Positions 11,459-22,520 of a DNA stretch of 64,000 nt are shown in pieces; the stretch's first letter is position 1, and each line of letters begins with the position of its first letter. The stretch lies in assembly GCA_003550305.1 (NCBI GenBank), contig QKYT01000181.1:82935-146934 (forward strand). Reading direction: 5' to 3'. This DNA is from Glomus cerebriforme. Taxonomy: Eukaryota; Glomeromycota; Glomeromycetes; Glomerales; Glomeraceae. The position numbers and the translations under genes are program-made. The notes beneath the pieces were generated by a model. It saw nothing but the letters and a program-made list of their open reading frames with translations, was not told where the DNA came from and did no database searches.

Positions 11459-12444
11459 GATAATATATATATATATATTTTTTAAAAAAAAAAAAAATCA
11501 ACACATTAATTAAAATATAAAAAAAAATAAAAATAAAGAAAAGTAAGAATAAATTAATTTGTATCAAAAAAACTTTATAAAGTGAAACAAATAATAAATT
11601 ATCACATGTTTATTATTCGTTTACGTTTATATACACCTTAGTAATTCTGCTAAGCCTATAAATGCTCGATATAATAAAATATTTTTTTTAAAAAAAATAA
11701 TGGAATCAAAAAAAAAATACTAATACATTATTTCTTTAAGCCAATTAAAAAGCGCAACACGTCCAGCATATTGGTATTTTGATATTAATAGCCAGCCTTT
11801 AAATGTGGCAAAGTTTGCGGCTGTGTTATAAACTAGTATTCTTTCCTTGCTCACGTGATGTGTCGCGATTCAAACGTCGCGCATATGAAAGTTAATTTTT
11901 AATCAAATAACGTTTACAATGAAAGCTTATCTGATGAATAATGAAAAATGATTAAAATAAAGGAATTTGAATTTTCGAGAGATTATTGAACGCCCATTAT
12001 AAATACATTAAATACATAATTATATAAAGAAGATATCAATATCTATGTAATTTGTCCTTATTAATATTGTTTTAATCATATTAACTTCGCTATATAACAA
12101 GTTTATACTAAATATAGTATTAAAAGTCTTCATCTCAACCGGAAAGGTCTTCAATTAAGAAATGCATTTTGCGACTTAATATAAATTGATTTCAATAGAT
12201 GGCGCGTAATCTGACAATTTATCCAATGTATCCAAAGTGCATTTGCGGAGATAAAACACCAAGTAAAATTTGTCTTACAGTTTCATCGTATGTAAATTGT
12301 AAAGTTCATATAATTTACTGTGCTTAACACGTCTACCCTTTGTAATTGTTGGGATTAGTAATTATCAAACATTATTAATACTGATAACTCGTTTTATTAT
12401 TTAATTTTATTAAGTTTTATATGCAAACTAGAATATTGAAAAAT
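11459..12444. other. Intergenic
   Basis: AT-rich, with a poly-T/poly-A stem at about 11480-11496 just upstream of the copy 5 start. No gene supported. Confidence 0.45.
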
Positions 12445-12880
12445 TAAAAAGTCAACTCTTTAAAAGATGTATTTAATAAACCTGTAGAATACATGTAAAT
12501 AATTAATTGGAGTTACTTATGAAAATTACCATGATATTGTCGAGCTTTTTTTCTATCATTTTCATTTATATTAAATTTTCTAGTGTATACAAGAAGACCT
12601 ATTTTTTATGTTCGTCAGACACCATGGAAATCCACCTGTGAAATAAATGGAGTGGATTAATCGGTAGGTTTGTTAAAAAAATATTTTTTAATAAATATAC
12701 GGTATCTTTTACCTTACTCTATTAATTTAATTAAATTTATTTTGCTTACCTTAAGAACCGAACCGAACACCTCAGTTATATTATTAATTAGATCAATTTT
12801 TCTGCCTTGTATGTCAAATTAGGTAATTTGTATGTGGACAATGTTTTTCTCTACTTTACTCTGACGTTTTCTATAATCAA
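12445..12880 (+). pseudogene. Decayed copy of the four-TM family
   Basis: Near 12437-12495 there is an exon-2-like block: acceptor ctag, 63 nt against the usual 64, ending GTAGAATACAT before a gtaaat donor, with the frame lost by a one-base deletion. Near 12810-12870 'taatttgtatgtggacaatgtt' matches the exon 6 region that encodes NLICMWLMF in copy 6. Exon 1, the conserved ELGD loop and the rest are not recognisable. Confidence 0.5.
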
Positions 12881-14006
12881 TGTATAATCCTGACAAAAAA
12901 TTATAAAGACAAGCAAAAAGTGTAGGTTATTATAATTGGAGTGTTGATAATTTAAATGGTAAAGATTTAGAAGTTGATGTTCACTTAATTGTTTAGATTT
13001 TTTTTGCAATTTTGATTATCATTAATAATCTTGTTAGTTTAATCTCTTTGAAGGACAATTTATTAATCAATATTTACGAATACAATGTATCAAATAAATA
13101 ATATTTGTGAAAATCCAATTATGCAAAAACACGCAATCAAACGCAAATCATAAAAAGATAGGGCTTAATTAAATTGCGAAACACAAAATTCTAACACGTT
13201 ATCAGGTATTATTGTTTGACATCTTAAAATTATGGTTCAAAATGAACTTTTTCGTATGTCATCTGTGATTTCGTATGCTGCGCTTTGTATATTATTGTCA
13301 TTTTTCTTTTATACGCGAAAAAAAATGTTTCGCAAAAACGAATAATTTTTCATTATATCGGAAATGTTATTAATAAACAAAATAATAAGCATTATTTTAA
13401 TTAAATAGGTTATAACTTTATTTGGTTACTGTACAAGTAATTATATTGTACAATAAATTGGGATCGTAATAATTATTACATCATACAACTTTAAACAATG
13501 ATATGATAATTTTCTTTTTAATCAAAATTAGGTAGAAAGAATTATAAGTAATAATGGTATATATTACAATTGAATCAGTTGGTAAATCAGTTGATAAATC
13601 AGTCGAATATCAACTTGAAAGCGACAAAAAAAACCAAAAACCGTTGAAGGTAATAACAATTTAATCGATGCATAATCGTTTTGATTATTATGATTATTTT
13701 GATAATAATTTGATTATTTAACGATATTATTGGTATTATTGGTATTATATAAAGAAAAATTATACAAAACAATAAGAAAGAAAGTAAGCAATTCACGACT
13801 ACATTTGATTTATAATTTGATCGTAACGTCATCACTGATTATCAAAAAAAAAAAAGCCTTTATGATATGTGGCTTGATATAAAGACTACAAGAAAGTGGC
13901 TTATTACAAGAAAAAAACAAATATAATGTGAAAGAAGATATTCTTTTTAATAATTATTTTATAACGATCAAAGATAATTGAAGGATTACGGCAAGAAACA
14001 ATCGTT
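12881..14006. other. Intergenic
   Basis: No supported gene. An ORF on the minus strand at 13599-13835 is made of ATT/ATA repeats and is treated as chance. Confidence 0.45.
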
Positions 14007-14953
14007 ATGTCCACTCATACAACCGCACGTAATCGACCAAATTATTTAGCAATGACTCTTACAATATGTTTTGTGTGTTTTATTATAATAATTCAATTCC
14101 CATTAATTTTCATTACTCCAGCTCTTGGTATGAATAAAATTCTTTTATTTTATTAAACAATGTTTAAATCTGATTGAAATTACGCGATATTATTATAGAA
14201 TACAAGAAAATCAAATTATTTAAAGAAAATAATTTACCTCTTAATGAAAAGATAGAATATTTGTAAGTGTCAACATTTGAAAAGAAAATATCTTTATTAT
14301 TTAGATTTTTAATAATCTATTTGATTCTACTTTCCAAGATATTTGATTCTTTTACTCTTTCTAATAAGTAAGTATATATGTGTATATATATATATATATT
14401 TTAGTATATGATTACATTTTTGGTTAATTTTTAATTAAAATTTTAATTGATTTAGTTTTGAATTTAACTTTGTGTTATTGTTGTTGTTACAATGATGTAA
14501 AACACTTAAGTTGGAAATTCAGGTAATTTATTATTATTTTTTTTTTTTTGGAATTTAATTATGATATATATGGTAATAACTTTTATTATTATTTTTGTAG
14601 TGTTGCAACTTTATTTTGGGTAATTGTTCCAAGTAAGAATCATTTATAACGAATAATCTTTTGCTTTTAAAACAAAAATTATATACCTTAAAAAATATTA
14701 ATTTAATTACTTGATTATAAAAAAAAAAAAAAAAGTTATTTATACATATAAAACGATTGATGAATTAGGTGATGTACCCATTTATTGTCCATCTAATTAT
14801 AAATATTCATTTCCACGACTTCGATTAATATGTCAAATTCGTATAACAAATTTAATTTGTATGTGGTTAATGTTTATTAGTACTATACTTGCAACTTTTG
14901 CAATGCCTATTCCTGAATCTAAATATAACAAATGGTTCGGTCTTGAATCTTGA
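14007..14953 (+). CDS. Small four-TM membrane protein, cluster copy 6
   Basis: Exons 14007-14127, 14199-14262, 14339-14367, 14456-14522, 14601-14632, 14736-14953 (531 nt, 176 aa), all GT-AG, phases 1-2-1-2-1. It starts MSTHTTARNRPNYLAM, so the hydrophilic N-terminus before the first hydrophobic segment is longer than in the other copies. Exon 4 encodes a cysteine run (CYCCCY). Exon 6 encodes TIDELGDVPIYCPSNYKY, then CQIRITNLICMW; cysteines at 122 and 137 (CX14C). An ORF beginning at 14711 runs through the poly-A end of intron 5 and is not the real start. Oriented the same way as copy 7, 0.6 kb away. Function unknown. Confidence 0.8.
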
Positions 14954-15574
14954 TGATAATGAAACGAGAGATAATATAGAAAAAAAGCGATAGCGGTGAT
15001 TAAAAAATAAATTAAAATTATTAAAATTAATAAACAATTAAAAAATTATTATTAATTAATATATTTATTATATTACAAAAAAAAAACTGAATAAATTTTA
15101 AACATGCAAAATCATGATGATATTTATACAGGATATTACAATTTTAGAAACAACGATCATTATCAGATGTGGAGATCCCATAATATTTCTGTTTAATTGA
15201 TAATTGATATTTGATAATTTCAAAGCCTTAAATACCGGAAACTGTTATACGCGTTTTTACTATGCCACTGAACATTTTTTGGCTTGTACAACGTCTTGTA
15301 TCAAGATAAGTATCGAAATTCCGAATTTGGTTTATGCATTGGAGTTCCAAATATAGATTCTTTTTATCAATGCATTATTTTTCTTATTATACCTATTATA
15401 CTAAAAAAAAAAAAAAAAAATAAGCCTTTTTTACATCACTTTGAATCTTTGATAAATCGAAAAAAAAAAATATATAAATATTCTTTTATTATTAAATGGA
15501 ATCATTTATATTAATTTCTTATATTTAATTAAAACGAAAAAGAAATCTTAAATATTAGAAAAATTTTATACAAG
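14954..15574. other. Intergenic between copies 6 and 7
   Basis: No gene supported. The ORF at 15284-15514 (+) includes a long lysine run from poly-A and has no family features. Confidence 0.45.
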
Positions 15575-16595
15575 ATGCATTCAAGGAAGGCATTCATTTC
15601 CGTATTAATATTGTTAATTTCAATTCAATTCCCTATAATCATTGCATGTCTTGTTTTTGGTAATAAATAATAATTCTTTTTAAATCGTTCTGTTTATGAT
15701 TACGACACGAGTTCAATTTTACGAAAAAATGTATAATATTTTTTTAGGATGGTTGAAAATACAAGCACTTGCTAAATATGATTATAACTTCAAATTCAAG
15801 AATATTTATTTTGAATTCACGTAAGTTTAATGTAAATTTATCGTTATGTTTGTAAAAAATAAATAAATAAAAGGTTTTTTTTGTAATTAATAATAATTTA
15901 TTATAATTTAGTTCCTTATTCCTTGGATTTTTGAATATTGGTATTAAAAATTAATGAAAAATTTTTATAAATTCTTTTTTTGAACATAAGATACATAATA
16001 TCGACTAAATATAATTAATATATCTTATATTATTGATAGTATTTTTAGGACGCGTATATTATATTATTGCAAAGAAAAGACCTTTTGAATCATTTTATAT
16101 TGTAGGAGTAGGGTAAGATAACAAATTCGATAAAATTCATTAAATTGTCTCACTTTAAAACTAAAACATGAACAACATTGATTATTTTATTTCATAGTTG
16201 TTTTTCCTTATGTTGGGTTCTTCTCGTAGGTAAGAAACATATAAATATATATATACATGCATGTATATATATATTTATATTTATTTATTTATTTATTTAC
16301 GATCAAAATCATTTTCATAATAACAAATAATTAATTTATTTTATTTACTATAGGATTATATACTGTCGCTGCATTTAGAGAATTGAACAAAATGCCAATT
16401 ACATGTCCATCAAATTATCCTTATGAATTTCCAGAACTTCATCATATTTGTCAAGCTAATACTGCTGATTTAATAAGTTTATGGATTATGGGAATTTGTT
16501 CATTAATAACTATGAGTTGTGCTTGTTGTATCATGAAACGAATTATAAAAGAAGAAAAAGATGATGATAATGATGATGATGAAGAAAAAAATTGA
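15575..16595 (+). CDS. Small four-TM membrane protein, cluster copy 7
   Basis: Exons 15575-15659, 15748-15820, 15912-15940, 16049-16112, 16198-16229, 16354-16595 (525 nt, 174 aa), phases 1-2-1-2-1, all GT-AG. It starts MHSRKAFISV. Exons 3 and 5 keep the family sizes (29 and 32 nt). Exon 6 encodes FRELNKMPITCPSNYPYE, then CQANTADLISLW; cysteines at 112 and 127 (CX14C). The last hydrophobic segment is itself cysteine-rich (SCACC) and is followed by a strongly acidic tail (DDDNDDDEEKN). In this copy the usual ELGD is RELNK and IR becomes AN, so it is one of the more divergent members. Function unknown. Confidence 0.8.
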
Positions 16596-17463
16596 ATAAA
16601 TTGTTTATATATTTAAAAAAAAACCAATTACCAATTAATAATAATAATAATAATAATTGACAGAAAAAAATTGAAATGAAAACTTGAATGAATGGAACAT
16701 CACGTGAATTCGTATAAAACGTGATACTCGATTGCTAATAAAGTTCATGCAAATATTAATGCAATTTCAAAATTAAATATTGTACAGTAAATGCACTTGG
16801 AATTCTAAACGGCTGGAATCTTAAAAAAGATTTATTATTAGAAGTAAGTACTGTTTATAATAAAAGTATTACGGTATTTTCGAGAAAATAATAATAAATA
16901 ATGATCGAAATTATTTATTTATTTATATAATATTTTTTATCTATCTTTTTTAATTATACCATTTTTGATCCATCTAACACAACATATTAAGTTATTTTTT
17001 TTAAAAAAAAGTGTCGTGTTTTTTTTTATATAAGAAAAAAATAGAATTATGTAGCACATGGGCGTTAGAATTTCTCATCTTTTTTTTTTATAACAAAGAA
17101 ATATTGGTAGATTAGATAACAAAAAAAAAAGCAATGTTTATTTGTAGGACGCATATATGCAATATGTATGAATACGATGTCGTATCCTCCTGATTTCTTA
17201 CATATGGAAAAACTTTTTTTAAAAAAAAAAAAAATATTTCGAGATTAAATTAAAAATTATTTTAAAATAAATTAAAAATACATGAAATACATGATCATAA
17301 CGATAATAACGAATTTTTATTATTTACAAAATTATTAGAATAAACTAAGAAGGAGGAGGAAAAAAAATTTAATATTGAACATAAAAAAAAAAAAGAAAAT
17401 CCAAAATTATTATTATAAAAAAAAAATTGTTCATTAAAATAAAAATTACGAATTATAAAAATC

Positions 17464-17499
<36 letters not shown>

Positions 17500-17511
17500 T
17501 TTTTTTTTTTT
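16596..17511. other. Intergenic with poly-A/poly-T tracts
   Basis: No gene. It has many homopolymer runs, notably an A-run followed by a T-run at about 17468-17515, next to the 3' end of the minus gene at 17512. Confidence 0.5.
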
Positions 17512-18504
17512 TTATGGAAGTGATGATGTTCGATTACTATTTCTTCTACTAATTTGGCTTATAGAAGATTGTCTATTTAATGAAGTTATTGCACCTCTCC
17601 ATTCTAATTCTTTTGATAATCTCCATGAAAATACTGTTGATACCATAAATAATGCTGCATTAGCCCATCCAATTGACATACTCGCTATATACGCTTGACA
17701 TACTATACGTCTCGCATAAATGTGACCTGGTGACGACATCATTGTAATTGTTGGACATATTGAAATATAATCGGAATACATGGGAAATATATTCGTTAAT
17801 CCTAAAAAAAATAAATAAAAAATATAAATTTTTTTCTTGTTTTTTTTTTTTTGAATTGAGTTGTTACTTTATATAATTATACTGTACCTGCAACTACCCA
17901 CAATATTGTTAAGAAGCTAATGAAATAAAAAATTTAAAATGATTTATTAGAAATATTAATTATAAAAGAGAAAAATCCTAAATTACATACCTATCAGCTC
18001 CTACATCCCTATAAGCTGATGGATTTCTCCAATAAGTATTAAAATTTACTAAATACCATCCTATCAATTCAATTATAATAAATTAAAATTACGAATCAAA
18101 AGAAAAAAGAAAGAAAGAAAGAGAGATAAGTTTCATAAAATATATACCAACGATGCATAATGTTATCGGAATTACAACGTAAAAGAATATTTTCATTCCA
18201 AGATTACTGTTACAATTAAAATTTAATTTCATGAATTGATTTTGATAATCCAAGACAAAAAGAAAGAGAGAGAGAAAAAAATTACTTGTATTCTCCAAAA
18301 TATTTAAATGGTTTCGGTGCATATTCCGAAGATGCCACAATTTGTGTTATTTCTATACGTTATAATAAAAGAAAATTAAATCTTTAAATCAAATTTAATT
18401 AAACAATACAAATTAAATTTACCTAGAGCCAAACACACAAGAGTTAATAAAAGTTGTAAAACCTTTAGAATGCGAAAAATTAATGGATGAGTATATAGGT
18501 CCAT
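17512..18504 (-). CDS. Divergent four-TM membrane protein, cluster copy 8
   Basis: Minus-strand exons 18423-18504, 18286-18352, 18148-18206, 17991-18060, 17888-17916, 17512-17801 (597 nt, 198 aa), all GT-AG, phases 1-2-1-2-1. The start MDLYTHPLIF was chosen because it alone puts exon 1 in the phase used by the other copies. Exon 3 is 30 nt longer and exon 5 is 3 nt shorter than in the rest. The loop cysteines are further apart (118 and 137, CX18C) and the ELGD motif is missing; the C-terminus is basic and serine-rich (ISRRNSNRTSSLP). It is the most divergent copy, kept in the family on gene structure, topology and the cysteine pair. Function unknown. Confidence 0.7.
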
Positions 18505-21363
18505 CAACGTTCATATATAAAGCAACCATTAGCTGCGTTCATTTAATAAAGAAAAAAAAAAAAGAAAGAAAGAAAAGAAAAAGAAAGAAAAGAAAGAATA
18601 ATATAAATATTTTCTTTTTAAAATTATCAATTAGATTATTTTTTCTTTTTTTTTTTTTTTTTATATAATTTTAAGAAGAAAATTTATTTATTTTAAAAAA
18701 AGTTTATAATATATAATATCAGCTGAAAAATTTATTCATTATATATATATATTTTAATCAAATAAATCTTATCGTACAAAAACAAAGAGTGTACCAGTAA
18801 AAAAAGTTCTTGGAAACATTTTATAGTTACACAATAATTGTAATATTTTTTATTATTATTTTATTATAAAAGAAAATCATACGGATTGGGCAGTAAATAC
18901 CATGCGTAAATGACAGTATAATATCAATTTTAATATATTGTACACAACATTAGAAAAATTTCTCAATTATAACTTTCCGTTTTCAGGTAATGTTCTTGTT
19001 AATGTTGGGTAAATCCAATGATCTTTAAGGAAAAGAAAAGAAACAATGTAAAAAGATGTTACACAATTATTAAATGTATGGCGCTCATTTGTTCCTAGAT
19101 TTTTTTTCTAAAAAAATCAAAAAAAAAAAAATTCATTTAAAAAAAAAAAATTATTATTTTTTTTTCATTTTAAACTTGTTTGGAATCAAATATTTATATT
19201 CTAGGTTCATTCATTCAAATGGACTGTGCAACGGTTCAAATCCCGAATATATCTATTGAAATAAGGTTTGATCAAAATAATTTTTCGGCCCAATCGAATT
19301 CACGTTAATTCGACCTAAAGCCTCCTGTGAAAGCCACAATTTCGGGCAAAAACTTAAAAACGCCAAGATCAAATTTAGAAATTTTATTACTTGACTATTA
19401 TTTGTAGTATTGATCTGCGAAAATAATAATATGTCTATATAAGATAAGTTCATATAATAAAAACGCGGTAAAAACTCATCGTGGTAAAAACCTTTCATCA
19501 TTTAATTGTGTAACAATAATAATTTTATTTATTTTATTCCAAATTTTTAATGTTTGTAATATAAATTATTAATAAAAATCATAGTTCACAACTAATTATT
19601 CTTATATAATTATAGGTTGAACTGACGTATAAAGATACAAATAAAATAATAAAATAAAATTAAATTATTAATAAAAATATTATTTATATAAATATAATGA
19701 TATTATTATCATAATTAATTATTTTGTTATTATTATTTTTTTATTTATTGATTTTTTTTTCGGTCGAAAGAATGCTTTGACCGAACTTAAACATCCGCTT
19801 ACCCGCTTATCCCCGTTTGTTACGGCAAATTCTATTTTAATCAATATATTGTTTTTGTTTGTTAATTGTTATAATTATTTTTTAATTGTTCGTAACTAAA
19901 AGTTATCTGTTATTGGTTATTGTAAAACAGTTATTGTTTTTTTACTTATGAGCTACTTTCGGTTAATTGTAGGTTATTATGTCTTTTAATGGCAAATCTT
20001 GGAGTGTGATGTGTGATGCATAATTTGTCACCGATTATCACGTGGATGAATTTTTTTTTATAAATTGTTACACAAGTAATTAAAAAAGGGGAAATCGAGG
20101 GGCATATGTGGAAATAAAAATTGAACGTTGTACTGTGTAATGTGAGCAAATTACAAAGTTATGTTACATCACATATGTACTGAATACAACGGAAAAAAAT
20201 AAAATAATTATATTAATATTTACCGCAATATTTAAATTAAATGTGTAATTTTTCGCGATGTATCGCGTGAAAATAAAAGGAAATTTTATTGATTAATAAC
20301 AAAATCATTTTTTTTATTGGTAATTATAATAAAATAAAAAAAAATCAAAGCTCGACAAAATTATGGTTTAATGGTTTTAATTCATAAAATAATAATAAGA
20401 AATGACCCGTTTATCAATAGAAATATGCAATAAAAATTTATCTGTTTGTGTTAATGTAATTATTTATAGTAGATCGTGTATTACGTGTAGTATAATAAAT
20501 AATTATGTGTAATATGTAAGTAGGGAGCGTATTCAACATGTGTTTTTATTGATCACTTTATGAAAAATCAGAAATCATCGTCTTTGTATTCATTTACTTT
20601 TTATAGTACGGGGAGGGTCACATTGTATGATAAAGACCAATTCAATATTTTAAAAATAATTAAATTAGATTATAAATTTATTTAATAAAATCTTTGCAAA
20701 AAAAAAAAAAATTTTTATAAAATTGCAAATTTTAATTTTAAACCATCTCTCGTCAATTTACAGCACTTATTTAGTGATTTCCTTGATCTTTAGTTGTAGT
20801 AATTTTTTAGTTCAAAACATAAAAGATTATCATTTAATTGAACTTTAATGACACCTCATCATTTTCTCTTCCCAATTTCAAATATTCTGTTCAATTGTCA
20901 AGGTGGTTTGATTTTATTTCTTGACTTTTATTTGAAATATATATTTGTTTTTATATGTCCTTAATGTGAAATCCACGCAAAAATACAATGTTACAAATAA
21001 TTACATGAGGACATGGTCAGTTCGTTCCCAAATCTAGATGATAACGGATTACACGTGCTTATTTTCTTTCTTGCACGTCATTTTTTAGTGGTAAACTACA
21101 TGCCCTGTCTTTTAATATACTATTACTTTATTACTTTCAAAATTCTCTTCATGCTTTTACACAATCCGGTTGAGCACTCGATACAATAGATGGATTTAGT
21201 ACTATGAAGGATTAAGAGAGATACAACCCAAAAGGGTTCCACCTATTTTCACATTACTACAAGCAGATACATCATTTATATATATAAGTAAAACGTTTAT
21301 TATTAATAAAAAATTTTCACAATAACAAATCCTCGACTATTTACCTTCACGAGAAAAACAATA
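18505..21363. other. Gene-poor AT-rich stretch
   Basis: No gene could be supported. It includes GA-rich low-complexity DNA at about 18550-18600. ORFs at 19253-19501 (-) and 19946-20149 (-) have no recognisable motifs, splice context or relatives in the window. Confidence 0.45.
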
Positions 21364-22520
21364 ATGTCTATTACTCTAAACTGTTATTCACTCATAGGTC
21401 CTAAAAATTATTTCAAAATTAGCATCGATAAGAATAAAGAAATACATGACCTTAAGAATTTAATTATGGAGAAGGAGGAGATTTTCAATGCCGATACTGT
21501 ATGTGAGAGTGCATGTCCCCTTTGATGAAAAAGAAAATCTTGAACAACCTAAAAATAATGAATCAAATGTTGAGACCGTGTTAAATGGTACGAAGATAGA
21601 TGTAGTGAGTATAATTGGAGACATTTTTGTTAACTGAAAAAAATGATATTCATATTCTTGTTCAGATATTGTGTAATAAATGTGACTGTGTTATCATACA
21701 ACAGATTTTACTGTATATCCTAATTTGAAATATAAAATAAATGAAAAATCATTTGCTAATCTGTTATAATATAAAGCGGAACAACTCGGTGAGCGTCAAA
21801 TTCACCCAGTAAGACTTAAATGCTCTTACTAACTCAATGTTATTAGAAAGTCCTTCCAAAATAAATTTGAGGATGTCCCATTATCTTTTGTGATACAGGG
21901 GTAGTTGATAATAAACCAGTTATCATTGTAATTGTTGATTTGCCTAAGAGGACTTCAATCTGCTTACCAGCTATATTCGAAGGTTATCATATGCTTATTA
22001 ATAAGTATGGAGTTATCAAGTAGACATCTCAAGCTGAGAATGTGTATCAACCGTTCTAAAGGCGACGAGAATGCATGCACGTTAGAAGTACTTTTTAAAA
22101 CAAAAAAATCTAATGAAAAATTCTTACCACAGGACACGCGTTGGAGTGACGGGAAGCAACTTAACTCAGCCAATGATTCTTTTTTTTTTTTTTTTGTAAT
22201 TTACCACAAATTAATATTTTTGAAACTAAGACCCAAATACAAGTTCCTGCGCAAAAGCAACATTCAGGTCTAATGATGTTGATAAGAATGGTAACTTACT
22301 CGATTATACATTATGTAAAGTTGATGAACGTGATCAGATTCCAACAATAAGTTCAAATAAACCATTGAATCCAAAACTGTTATTTATAAATGCAAGAATT
22401 CTGTTAGCAGTGACGATACAATTATGGAATACATTTGTAAAGTTGATATGACGTTTCTTACAATCAAAAGGATTAGCGGTAGATGAAGAAGTACCGTCTA
22501 CACTAAGGACTTAAAAAAGT
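21364..22520 (+). pseudogene. Crinkler (CRN)-type effector-like gene, broken
   Basis: The ATG at 21364 opens a 53-codon frame beginning MSITLNCYSLIGPKNYFKIS, with EIHDLKNLIMEKEE further on. This is the N-terminal ubiquitin-like/CRN header found in many glomeromycotan and oomycete proteins. The frame ends at TGA near 21525, and the next frame (+1) continues with VHVPFDEKENLEQPKNN, where CRN headers usually carry an LWKV-like stretch. Further coding-like patches (21840-22270, 22280-22500) are interrupted by frameshifts and stops. CRN proteins are secreted or nuclear effector-like proteins in some lineages; here the gene is inactive as sequenced. Confidence 0.75.

Noticed and set aside
14711..14740. 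ATG at 14711 as a gene start
   Set aside because: It lies in intron 5 poly-A; family alignment and phases put the real start at 14007.
19225..19245. B-box-like 'ggttcaaatcc'
   Set aside because: No A box or cloverleaf upstream.
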